Of a stretch of DNA of 6,790 nt, positions 1-6,323 are shown piece by piece (position 1 is the first letter of the stretch; each line of letters opens with the position of its first letter). Source of the stretch: Rhizobiaceae bacterium (GTDB lineage: Bacteria; Pseudomonadota; Alphaproteobacteria; Rhizobiales; Rhizobiaceae); the NCBI GenBank assembly GCA_028865845.1, contig JAGWJK010000237.1, positions 1 to 6,790 on the forward strand, in the 5' to 3' direction. The notes below the pieces were generated by a model. That model made no database searches and was not told where the DNA came from. It worked only from the letters and a program-made list of their open reading frames with translations. The position numbers were made by a program, and so were the translations under genes.

Positions 1-1440
1 GGTCGCGGCGATGACGAGGGCGAATTGCTTGTAGAGTTGCCCGGTGAGCCCCGGAAGGAAGGCTGCCGGGATGAATACGGCCATCAAGACGAGCGTGATG
101 CCGATGACCGGCCCGAACAGCTCGTCCATGGCCTTTTCGGCGGCGTCCCTACCGGACATTCCCCGCTCGATATGGCGGGCGACACCCTCGACGATGACGA
201 TCGCGTCGTCGACGACGATGCCGATCGCAAGAACGATGGCAAACAGCGTCGAGAGGTTGACGGTAAAGCCGAGCGCCGCCATGGCGGCGAAGGCGCCGAT
301 GATCGTCACCGGCACGGTCGTTGCCGGCACGAGCATGGCGCGCCAATCCTGCAGGAACACCAGAATGACGACCAGCACCAGCACGCCGGCTTCGAACAGC
401 GTCACATAGACCTCGTTGATCGAGGCTGTCACGAACTTGGTGGTGTTGAACGGCACCTCGTAGGTCAGGCCGGGCGGGAAGCTCTTGGAAAGTTCGGCCA
501 TCTTCGTCGCGACATTCTGTGCGACGGTGATGGCGTTTGCTTCCGGCAACTGGAAGATGCCGATGCCGGCGGCAGGATGGCCGTTCTGCGAGAAGGACTG
601 GCTATAGGTCTGGGCGCCAAGCTCGACCCGGCCGATGTCGCGAACCCGGGTTATGCGTCCGCCATTCTGGTTGTCGACCTTGACGATGATGTTCTCGTAG
701 TCGGCCGCCTCATTCAGCCGTCCGTTGACGTTGAGCGTATACTGAAAATCCTGGCCGGGAGGCACCGGCGGTATGCCAATCTGCCCTGCCGTCACTTCCT
801 GGCTCTGCTGCTGCACGACATTGATGACGTCCTGCGGCGTCAGCCCACGCGATTGGAGGAGTTCGGGATTCATCCATATGCGCATGGCATATTGGCCGGC
901 TCCGAACACCGACACATTGCCGACACCCGGCAGACGGGATAGTTCGTTCTGCAGGTTGATGACGCCATAGTTCGACAGGAAAAGGCTGTCGTAGCGACCA
1001 TCCGGCGAGGTGAGGCTGACGAATTCGAGAATCGAAGTCGATTTTTTCTGCGTCGTCACGCCTTGGAGCTGCACGGCTTCCGGCAACGAGGACATAGCGA
1101 TGGCGACACGGTTCTGCACGAGGACCTGCGCCTGATCGGGATCGGTGCCGATCGCGAAGGTGACCGTCAGCGAATAGGTGCCGTCGCTCGCGCTTGTCGA
1201 CTGCATGTAGAGCATGTTCTGCACGCCGTTGACCTGCTGCTCGATCGGCAGGGCGACGGTATCGATGAGGGTCTTGGCGCTGGCCCCCGGATAGCGTGTC
1301 GTCACCTGCACCGTCGGCGGAACGACGTTCGGATATTGTGCGACCGGTAATTGAAACAGCGCGACGGCGCCGATGAGAACGAAGACGAGCGCCAGGACGT
1401 TTGCGAGCACCGGCCGCTCGATGAAGAAGCGCGAAATCAT
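1..1440 (-). CDS. RND multidrug efflux permease, AcrB/MexB (HAE1) type, N-terminal 480 residues; runs off the left edge
   Basis: Inner-membrane, proton-driven pump subunit that takes drugs and other amphiphiles from the periplasm and inner leaflet and passes them to an outer-membrane channel through an adaptor. Reading down from the ATG at 1440, the frame stays open for 480 codons with no stop. It begins MISRFFIERPVLANV (RND start, TM1 about residues 9-28), continues with LPVAQYPNVVPP and YPGASAKT, then the porter domain including GVGNVSVFGAGQYAMRIWM near residues 180-200. A cluster of TM helices follows from about residue 340. The proton-relay Asp-Asp pair of TM4 (VVDDAIVIVEG) is at residues 411-412, matching D407/D408 of AcrB. 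The window ends near TM6, so roughly half the usual 1040 or so residues are present. A strong Shine-Dalgarno (GAGGGGG, 5 bases before ATG) fixes the start. It is probably co-transcribed with the adaptor gene 40 bases upstream. BepE/BepG of Brucella is the closest kind I recognise; substrate range cannot be told. Confidence 0.96.
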   Translation of the reverse strand, partial: MISRFFIERPVLANVLALVFVLIGAVALFQLPVAQYPNVVPPTVQVTTRYPGASAKTLIDTVALPIEQQVNGVQNMLYMQSTSASDGTYSLTVTFAIGTDPDQAQVLVQNRVAIAMSSLPEAVQLQGVTTQKKSTSILEFVSLTSPDGRYDSLFLSNYGVINLQNELSRLPGVGNVSVFGAGQYAMRIWMNPELLQSRGLTPQDVINVVQQQSQEVTAGQIGIPPVPPGQDFQYTLNVNGRLNEAADYENIIVKVDNQNGGRITRVRDIGRVELGAQTYSQSFSQNGHPAAGIGIFQLPEANAITVAQNVATKMAELSKSFPPGLTYEVPFNTTKFVTASINEVYVTLFEAGVLVLVVILVFLQDWRAMLVPATTVPVTIIGAFAAMAALGFTVNLSTLFAIVLAIGIVVDDAIVIVEGVARHIERGMSGRDAAEKAMDELFGPVIGITLVLMAVFIPAAFLPGLTGQLYKQFALVIAAT

Positions 1441-1445
1441 GCTGT

Positions 1446-1452
1446 CCCCCTC
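1446..1452 (-). promoter_or_regulatory. Ribosome binding site of the RND permease
   Basis: On the minus strand GAGGGGG stands 5 bases before the ATG at 1440. It is a strong Shine-Dalgarno inside the 40-base gap after the adaptor stop, which supports independent translation initiation of the permease within a shared transcript. Confidence 0.8.
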
Positions 1453-1480
1453 ATATGCGCGTGTGAAGGCCGGAGCGAGC

Positions 1481-2731
1481 TCATGGCGTGTTGGATTTGG
1501 CTGTGTCCGGTTTCGATGCGGCCGCGTTGGACGCATCGGACCGAACCACGTCTGTCTTCGGCGCACTGTCAGTAGAAGCGACGGCGTCGAGGGAAACCTT
1601 CTCCGGTGCAACCTTGCTGCCCGGAATGGCCTGCTGGATGCCTTCGGTGACGACCCAGTCGCCGGGGTCCAGTCCGGAGGCGATAACCCGGAGCGGACCT
1701 TCCCGCTGTCCGGTCTTCACCACCTTCTGCTCGATGACATCGTCCTTTCCGAGGACGAGTACGTAGCTGCCCTGTTGGCTGGTGCCGATCGCATCGTCCC
1801 TCACCAGCAACGCCTTGTCCTGGCGGCCGACGGGAACGCGCACGCGGACGAAATAGCCGGGAAGGAGAAGATGGTCCTTGTTCTCGACCACGCCGCGAAC
1901 GGTCAGCGTGCCGGTTGAGGCATCAACCTGTGGCGCGACATAGTCGAGATGGCCTTTGAACGGATAATCGGTGGAACCCTGCAGCCCGATCTCGATCGGA
2001 ATGGTCGGAAGGTCGATTTGCTTGAAGGTGCGCCCCTGTGCAGCCAGCGACTGCTTGATCATCAGCACCTGCGTCTCGCTGACGCTGAAATTGGTGTAGA
2101 GCGGATCCGTCTGCACGATGGTTGCAAGCATGGTCGGGCCGGACACGCCGACGAGCGTGCCGACATCGACGAGATGGGAGGTCATCGTCCCGTCGAACGG
2201 CGCCAGCACCTTGGTGTATCCGAGGTTGATCTTCGCAAGTTCGAGGCTGGCCTGGGCGTTGAGGATCGTGGCATTAGCCTGGTCGAGTGTCGCCTTGGCA
2301 CTGTCGACCGCCGTTTGGGTCGTCACTTGCTGGCGTGAGAGGTTGAGCTGTCGTTGATATTCCTGGTTGGCCCCGACCTGGGAGGCCTGCGCCGAGGCAA
2401 GTGTCGCCTGCGCCTGGTCGACCTGCGCCTTATAGGTATTGTCCTGGATGCCGAAGAGCTGTGTGCCCCTGGTCACCATCGTACCGTCCTGATAATCGAT
2501 CGATTCGATGAAGCCCTGGACGCGTGCTTCTATGTTGACGGAATTGAACGGGGCGGTGTTGCCCGTGAGCTCGAAATATTCCGTCACCGGTTGCTGAAGA
2601 GGCAGCGCCACCCGCACCTTAGGTGGCGGCGGTTCGACATAGGTATTGCCGCTGCCGTCACATGCCTGAAGAAAGGCGGTGCAAACAAGCACGGTGCAAA
2701 ATTGCACACCTCGAGAAATTCCCCCCCGCAT
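1481..2731 (-). CDS. RND efflux periplasmic adaptor (membrane fusion protein), lipoprotein
   Basis: Periplasmic adaptor that joins the RND permease encoded just downstream to an outer-membrane channel. From the ATG at 2731 it has 416 residues: a short Arg-bearing N-terminus, a hydrophobic stretch and a lipobox LQAC with the lipidated Cys at residue 24. A Pro-rich linker (EPPPPKV) follows. The first lipoyl half is at about 65-95 (EARVQGFIESI), an Ala/Gln-rich alpha-helical hairpin at about 97-170, and the second lipoyl half at about 171-195 (VLAPFDGTMTSHLVDVGTLV). Then come a beta-barrel to about 303, a membrane-proximal domain to about 378, and a disordered Ala/Ser/Asp/Lys tail. Starts at 2767 (ATG) and 2797 (TTG) are in frame. 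I chose 2731 because it gives a normal lipoprotein signal and has AGGGGG nine bases upstream. The 2767 ATG has a weaker CAGGG, and both longer forms would bury the signal behind 12-22 extra residues. Family assignment is firm; the exact start is less so. Confidence 0.94.
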   Translation of the reverse strand: MRGGISRGVQFCTVLVCTAFLQACDGSGNTYVEPPPPKVRVALPLQQPVTEYFELTGNTAPFNSVNIEARVQGFIESIDYQDGTMVTRGTQLFGIQDNTYKAQVDQAQATLASAQASQVGANQEYQRQLNLSRQQVTTQTAVDSAKATLDQANATILNAQASLELAKINLGYTKVLAPFDGTMTSHLVDVGTLVGVSGPTMLATIVQTDPLYTNFSVSETQVLMIKQSLAAQGRTFKQIDLPTIPIEIGLQGSTDYPFKGHLDYVAPQVDASTGTLTVRGVVENKDHLLLPGYFVRVRVPVGRQDKALLVRDDAIGTSQQGSYVLVLGKDDVIEQKVVKTGQREGPLRVIASGLDPGDWVVTEGIQQAIPGSKVAPEKVSLDAVASTDSAPKTDVVRSDASNAAASKPDTAKSNTP

Positions 2732-2746
2732 TCCTGATATCCCCCT
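2732..2746 (-). promoter_or_regulatory. Ribosome binding site that decides the adaptor start
   Basis: On the minus strand AGGGGG (2746-2741) lies nine bases before the ATG at 2731, and a second AGGA touches that ATG. This favours 2731 over the in-frame ATG at 2767 and the TTG at 2797, and agrees with the lipoprotein signal beginning there. Confidence 0.6.
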
Positions 2747-2779
2747 GAGGCAGAGTTCAGTCTTCATGCGCGCCCTGTC

Positions 2780-2795
2780 GGCGCTACGCGGCGCC
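2780..2795 (-). promoter_or_regulatory. Small GC stem-loop in the leader of the efflux adaptor gene
   Basis: GGCGC (2780-2784) and GCGCC (2791-2795) pair around a six-base loop and are immediately preceded, in the direction of transcription, by a run of eight T (A on the plus strand, 2796-2803). The T run is on the wrong side for a minus-strand terminator. It may be a leader structure affecting translation, or simply local sequence. If translation began at the TTG at 2797 the hairpin would be coding. Confidence 0.25.
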
Positions 2796-2817
2796 AAAAA
2801 AAATCGAAGGCGGCGCT

Positions 2818-2847
2818 AATATGAGGCAGCATTTCTAAAAATTGCAA
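2818..2847 (-). promoter_or_regulatory. Candidate sigma-70 promoter for the efflux adaptor-permease operon
   Basis: On the minus strand TTGCAA (2847-2842) resembles a -35 box. After 18 bases comes CATATT (2823-2818), a fair -10 box, in an AT-rich patch about 90 bases before the adaptor ATG. A small palindrome, AATTACAATT (2858-2867), sits just upstream of the -35 and could be an operator half or nothing. The match is by eye and alphaproteobacterial promoters are degenerate. Confidence 0.35.
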
Positions 2848-2894
2848 GAGCGGAACGAATTACAATTAAAGTGTTCATCCATAAGGCAATCCGA

Positions 2895-2910
2895 GCCTGC
2901 TTACGCAGGC
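2895..2910 (-). terminator. Stem-loop spanning the DedA stop codon, possible terminator
   Basis: GCCTGC (2895-2900) and GCAGGC (2905-2910) form a perfect six-bp stem with a four-base loop, and the TAA stop of the DedA gene lies in that loop. In the direction of transcription there is no T run after it, so it is not a textbook intrinsic terminator. On the plus strand it is followed within a few bases by TTTTT (2915-2919), but no plus-strand gene leads into it. It may stabilise the mRNA end or help Rho-type termination. Confidence 0.35.
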
Positions 2911-3458
2911 CGGCTTTTTCGAAACGTCACGATCGCAAGCAGCACGACGATGATGATGGCAAGCGCAATCAGGACGTGACGATGGAGCGGAAGACGACCG
3001 AACATCTGCTCGATGCTTTGCCCGAACAGATAGCCGATCGCCGTGAACAGAAATCCCCAAACCATGGCAGCGGCCGCATTGATCACCACGAATTTGATCG
3101 GCGAAACGTTCGACATGCCGATGGCGGTCGGACTGATCGTTCGCAACCCGTAGATGAAACGAAATGCGAAGATGAAGCCGGTCGGATAGCGCTCCAGCAG
3201 ATGCGTAACACGCGCGAAAGCCGGCTTTTCGATGATCTTCCGGACACGGGGATAGTTGCGCGCGTAGCGGCCAAGGAAGAACAGCGTTTGGTCGGCCAGG
3301 AAAGAGCCGGCGCAGGCGGCGGTCGCAGCACTCCAGTAGCTCATCAAGTGACGGTGCGAAAAAACGCCGCCGAGGATGACCATGGTCTCGCCTTCGATGG
3401 CGGCGCCGAGGAAAACTGCCAGCAGGCCGTATCTTGCGATCAGAAGCTCGATGGTCAT
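2901..3458 (-). CDS. DedA/VTT-family inner-membrane protein
   Basis: Polytopic inner-membrane protein of the DedA (SNARE-associated, VTT domain) superfamily. Members act in lipid-carrier or phospholipid translocation and in envelope and proton-motive-force homeostasis; the role of this one is not fixed by sequence. It has 185 residues, near the small YohD-like size. Visible marks are membrane-set acidic residues near the N-terminus (IEGE, E22 and E24), Asp56 in GSFLADQTLFFLGRYAR, then FRFIYGLRTISPTAIGM with Arg100 and Arg106 six residues apart. NAAAAMVWGFLFTAIGYLFG (about 127-146) follows, and a last hydrophobic helix at about 161-178 precedes a basic tail RKSRPA. The acidic pair and the spaced arginines recall the essential residues known in YqjA/YghB. 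The ATG at 3458 is chosen because the family's N-terminus starts there; the same frame runs up to 3599 but the extra 47 residues overlap the antiporter gene and are not DedA-like. It lies 34 bases after the antiporter stop, so is likely co-transcribed. Confidence 0.9.
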   Translation of the reverse strand: MTIELLIARYGLLAVFLGAAIEGETMVILGGVFSHRHLMSYWSAATAACAGSFLADQTLFFLGRYARNYPRVRKIIEKPAFARVTHLLERYPTGFIFAFRFIYGLRTISPTAIGMSNVSPIKFVVINAAAAMVWGFLFTAIGYLFGQSIEQMFGRLPLHRHVLIALAIIIVVLLAIVTFRKSRPA

Positions 3459-3492
3459 GAATGCTTGGCTCCGGACCGGGACAACGTCAAAT

Positions 3493-4629
3493 CTATCGCT
3501 TAAAAATGAGCAGTATGTAAGCCAGGAACAGGACCAGGTGAACGGCGCCCTGCATGACGTGCGTTCTACCGCTGGAGAAAGTGATGATGCTGACGGCAAG
3601 CGTCAGCACCAGCATTACGAGATCATTGCCCTGCAGGCCCAGAACGACGGGGTGTCCAAAAATATAGCTGACGACAAGCATCGCCGGCACGGTGAGGCCG
3701 ATCGTCGAGAGCACGGAGCCGAGGAAGATGTTGATCGACCGTTGCAGGTGATTGGCGACTGCGGCGCGCACCGCGCTGATCGCTTCCGGCGTCGCCACCA
3801 ATACGGCCATGACGACCCCGCCGAAGGCGACGGGCGCCTGCAGCGTTTCGATCACGTAATCGATCGGCCGCGCCAGTTGTTCGACGAGGTAGACCACCGG
3901 TATCATGTAGGCGAAGAGCAATACGGTGTGGAGCAGTATCGGGCCGCGCGCAGCCGCATGCTTGCGATGCGAGGTGGTGGTTTCGGTTTCCTCAGCAAAG
4001 TAGCGGTGGTGGCGCCCGGCTTGCAGCATCAAAAAGATGCCGTAGAGGCCGACCGATATGACGCCGAGGATCATCTGTCTCGGCGCGGACGGGTGCGGGC
4101 CGCCGACGGTGTGGAGAAAGCTCGGCATCACCAGGCTCAGTGTGGCCAACGGCACGATGACCCCGAGATAGGTATTGGCGCCTTGCATGTTGTGCGATTG
4201 CTCCGGCCGATGCCAGGCGCCCATCAGCAGCGATAGTCCGACCATGCCGTTCAGAATGATCATGACAACGGCAAAAAGCGTATCGCGAGCAAGCGTCGGA
4301 TTGTTGGCGCCATGCAGCATCACGGCAGAAATTGCCATGACTTCGATGGAGGTAATGGCAAGCGTGAGGATCAAGGTCCCGTAGGGTTCCCCAAGCTCTT
4401 CCGCCAGATGGTCGGCATGGCGGACCACCGACAGCGCCGATCCGAGGACCGCCCCGAACAACACGAAGAAGACGATGGCGAGCCATATCGGATTGGACAA
4501 CTGCTCGAACAGCGTATTTTCAAAGGTGAAGACGATCAGGCTGGTCAGGATGCTGATGGCCAGAAACCATTCCTGACGCATAAGGCGAGCAAAACCCATC
4601 GGGCGGATCGTGGCCATGCTCTCGGTCAT
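3493..4629 (-). CDS. chaA: ChaA-type Ca2+(Na+/K+)/H+ antiporter
   Basis: Inner-membrane cation/proton antiporter of the CaCA superfamily, ChaA branch, which exports Ca2+ (in E. coli also Na+ or K+ at alkaline pH) in exchange for H+. It has 378 residues against 366 in E. coli ChaA. About ten or eleven hydrophobic segments are visible. The two inverted alpha repeats carry the expected motifs: GEPYGTLILTLAITSIE at about residues 80-96 and ATPEAISAVRAAVANHLQRS to LSTIGLTVP at about 279-315, including the conserved Glu96 and Glu282. The PTLARDTLFAVVMI, SSGRTHVMQGAVHL and QAPVAFGG segments also match ChaA. The central loop (about 204-228, AEETETTTSHRKH) is less acidic than the Asp/Glu-rich loop of E. 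coli ChaA, so cation preference or regulation may differ. The ATG at 4629 is the first after an in-frame TAA at 4645-4647. A second ATG at 4617 is possible; neither has a strong ribosome site. It probably heads an operon with the DedA gene. Confidence 0.93.
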   Translation of the reverse strand: MTESMATIRPMGFARLMRQEWFLAISILTSLIVFTFENTLFEQLSNPIWLAIVFFVLFGAVLGSALSVVRHADHLAEELGEPYGTLILTLAITSIEVMAISAVMLHGANNPTLARDTLFAVVMIILNGMVGLSLLMGAWHRPEQSHNMQGANTYLGVIVPLATLSLVMPSFLHTVGGPHPSAPRQMILGVISVGLYGIFLMLQAGRHHRYFAEETETTTSHRKHAAARGPILLHTVLLFAYMIPVVYLVEQLARPIDYVIETLQAPVAFGGVVMAVLVATPEAISAVRAAVANHLQRSINIFLGSVLSTIGLTVPAMLVVSYIFGHPVVLGLQGNDLVMLVLTLAVSIITFSSGRTHVMQGAVHLVLFLAYILLIFKR

Positions 4630-5009
4630 CGCAAAGACGGCCGCTTATGGAGTTCTGACTGCAATGCGATGTGGAATGCCATCATATTCCTCGCATGTCC
4701 TGAGCCATCCATATTGGGGGACGGCGATATTTCCGCAATTTCCCGTTTCGCCGGGGCATCCCCCAGATCAAACGCCTATTTCCGGAAGCGCGACGACATG
4801 TCCGGCAACCCGAAATCAGCTATCGTCGCAGCAAGCAGTTGAAGCGTACGACAGTGCCTCAACTCGATTTTGTCAAGGGATTATCCCGCCATCCTTTCGG
4901 AGAGGCTGGAGTCACATGGGCCGGATGGGCGCGCATACCGAGCCGTCGCCGCCTCGATCAGCCATCTTTGTTTTGCACGTCATGGATGCCGCACAGATGT
5001 CGGCGTGGG
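4630..5009. other. Intergenic region upstream of chaA; no gene seen
   Basis: No frame here looks like protein in either strand; the open frames crossing it are antisense extensions of the flanking genes. It must hold the chaA promoter unless transcripts read through from 5010. A weak candidate on the minus strand is TTGCGG, 17 bases, AATATG, within about 4710-4740. A perfect palindrome GGGATTATCCC (4877-4887) is the only short symmetric site that stands out. I saw no known riboswitch signature. Confidence 0.6.
4877..4887. repeat. 11-bp palindrome, possible operator
   Basis: GGGAT, one base, ATCCC, a perfect 5+1+5 symmetry in the gap between the winged-helix gene and chaA, about 250 bases before the chaA start. 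Symmetry of this length can arise by chance, and no partner copy was noticed elsewhere in the window. Confidence 0.2.
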
Positions 5010-5022
5010 CTACGCCGACATC
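4996..5022 (-). terminator. Perfect 11-bp stem-loop spanning the stop codon of the winged-helix gene
   Basis: GATGTCGGCGT (4996-5006) and ACGCCGACATC (5012-5022) are exact reverse complements with a five-base loop that contains part of the TAG stop (5012-5010). The stem encodes the last residues and continues into the 3' flank. No T run follows in the direction of transcription, so it is either a Rho-assisted end, an mRNA-stabilising hairpin, or a coding palindrome. Confidence 0.5.
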
Positions 5023-5915
5023 GCGAGAGCCGGCAGGTTTTCGCGAGCCTCGCTCGCTTGGCCGGGCTGATCGAGAACCATGTGAGCGACAGCATCGACA
5101 ATCTCGAACTTCTGGGCCTGATAGTTCCAATATTCGGCGACGAATTGCCGGGAGAGCCAGAAGCTGCTTTTTCCGGGCACGCCGGCCCAACCGACGCTCC
5201 CAAGCTCGGTCGCCTGCTTCAGCAACCGCTTGAGATGGGCGCTGGAAATCATGAATTGAGCCTGGATTTCTTTGAAGGAGATCGGACCGATGAGGATCCG
5301 ATCGGAGGCGTGGTCGATCGTTGTGATCCGGGCGATCAGATAGTCCATGACGACGCCGCCAGATGTCGCCCAATTGAACAGGCTGAAGGTGACGCCCGGA
5401 TTGCGCACGCTCTCGCTGTCGATGATCTTCTTGGCAATGATCGGCTGCATTTGTTGAGCAAGGTTGGGACTGGCGGCGATCTGATCCATCCGGCTGCCGC
5501 CATCGAGCATATCGAGGACGCCGAGATGGGTATGGATCCAGCGAGCCATGTAGCCTTGCGTCAATTCGGTCGGCTCCAGCAGGATGATGCGGCGGTCCGG
5601 CGAACCCGCGATCGGCCGTATGAAGCGATAGGCTTCCATTTCCTTCAGAAACGCTGCAGCCGTATTGCGGCTCGCAATCTTGTGCCGGACTGCGAAATCG
5701 ACGAAGCGGCCGACATAAAGGGCTGGCGTCGGATCGCCGGGATAACCCATGTGAAGGGCATAGCCGACATGCGCCAGCAGCCATCTCTGCTGCGCGGCAA
5801 AGATGGCGGCGATCCGCGGGTTTTCCCGATAGATCGCAATCAGTTCATGCGCCATGCGCAGGATAGCGCCGAGAAAATGTTCGTTCCTGTTGAGATCTGC
5901 TGCGGTGAACGGCAT
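5010..5915 (-). CDS. Protein with two winged-helix (MarR-like) modules, probable transcription regulator
   Basis: I do not recognise a named family; what is visible suggests a cytoplasmic DNA-binding protein. From the ATG at 5915 it has 301 residues. A helical N-terminus is followed by a first winged-helix-like module at about residues 67-118, with a candidate recognition helix SRNTAAAFLKEMEAYRFI and a wing SPDRRIILLEPTEL, much as in MarR proteins. Helices follow at about 118-137. A second module lies at about 207-258, with FKEIQAQFMISSAHLKRLL, then GSVGW and a hairpin ending KSSFWLSRQF. There is no signal peptide, membrane helix or Cys-rich site. Alternative start: TTG at 5924, adding three residues; neither start has a strong ribosome site (GGCGGA before the ATG). 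An in-frame TAG lies just above. The gene stands alone: a 568-base AT-rich gap upstream and 380 bases to chaA downstream. That this is a coding gene is fairly sure; the regulator role is inference from the helix pattern. Confidence 0.75.
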   Translation of the reverse strand: MPFTAADLNRNEHFLGAILRMAHELIAIYRENPRIAAIFAAQQRWLLAHVGYALHMGYPGDPTPALYVGRFVDFAVRHKIASRNTAAAFLKEMEAYRFIRPIAGSPDRRIILLEPTELTQGYMARWIHTHLGVLDMLDGGSRMDQIAASPNLAQQMQPIIAKKIIDSESVRNPGVTFSLFNWATSGGVVMDYLIARITTIDHASDRILIGPISFKEIQAQFMISSAHLKRLLKQATELGSVGWAGVPGKSSFWLSRQFVAEYWNYQAQKFEIVDAVAHMVLDQPGQASEARENLPALAMSA

Positions 5916-5958
5916 GTCCGCCAATGTTCCATTATTATTCAGTGACTATATGAACAAG

Positions 5959-5997
5959 TACCGGTATTCGATATTTATAATCCCTAGATATTAAGGG
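5959..5997 (-). promoter_or_regulatory. Candidate promoter and operator of the winged-helix gene
   Basis: On the minus strand TATAAA (5979-5974) is a good -10 box, though no convincing -35 lies 16-18 bases upstream. An eight-base palindrome TACCGGTA (5959-5966) would sit at the start point, and CCCT-N8-AGGG (5982-5997), with an ATAT core, would sit just behind the -10. Symmetric sites overlapping a promoter suggest a repressor or autoregulation, but all are short and found by eye. Confidence 0.3.
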
Positions 5998-6177
5998 TTT
6001 GTTTGTCACGTTGCATATGCTGTTAGGCTTAAAAAACAAGATTAATGGCGGTCGAATACAGCTGTTTTACTCACTGGGTGCAATTATCGTGGCGCTTGCC
6101 CCATGGCATTTTGTGGCGCTCGAAAAGAATCCAAGTCGCAAAATTTTCCGTTTACCGCCGCCTGAAGCAAGGCACGG

Positions 6178-6195
6178 AAAAAGATCGCTCTTTTT
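6178..6195. repeat. A/T-rich hairpin
   Basis: AAAAAGA (6178-6184) and TCTTTTT (6189-6195) pair exactly around TCGC. On the plus strand the second arm is itself a T run, but the stem has a single G-C pair and would be too weak for a normal intrinsic terminator. Confidence 0.25.
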
Positions 6196-6323
6196 TAAAC
6201 CACATGGTCAGGCATCGGGCGCGAATTTAATAAAGCGATATCGAGTTATTATCAGATCAGAAATATTTCTCTCTCCCGGCTTAGAACACCTATCCGTATC
6301 GCTCGACGGTCGGGTCCTTTGCA

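Noticed and set aside
25..942. Plus-strand open frame of 305 codons
   Set aside because: It is the exact codon-for-codon antisense of the RND permease. Its product is Asp/His/Arg/Gly-rich with no fold signature, while the minus frame is unmistakably RND.
1437..1454. Five-codon frame (MRGTA) whose TGA overlaps the RND start by four bases
   Set aside because: It looks like translational coupling, but it has no ribosome site of its own and its codons are mostly the permease Shine-Dalgarno itself.
2911..2919. Plus-strand terminator reading (hairpin then TTTTT) at 2895-2919
   Set aside because: There is no plus-strand gene upstream to terminate, so the T run is probably incidental codons of the DedA tail.
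3459..3599. N-terminal 47-residue extension of the DedA frame
   Set aside because: It overlaps the end of chaA, is not DedA-like, and the family N-terminus begins at the ATG at 3458.
3376..4236. Plus-strand open frame of 286 codons
   Set aside because: Antisense to chaA and the DedA start; product is His/Arg/Asp-rich and matches nothing known to me, while both minus genes are clear.
4640..4760. Possible metal or cation riboswitch before chaA
   Set aside because: I looked for a yybP-ykoY-like pattern and other conserved cores and saw none.
4912..5784. Minus-strand open frame of 290 codons in another phase
   Set aside because: It shares DNA with the winged-helix gene in a shifted frame, is Arg/Ser/Pro-rich and low in hydrophobic residues, as expected of a shadow in GC-rich DNA.
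4839..5945. Plus-strand open frame of 368 codons, longer than the gene opposite it
   Set aside because: It lies antisense to the winged-helix gene and extends into flanks. Composition is Arg/His/Asp-heavy with no recognisable domain; the minus frame has coherent helices and wing motifs.
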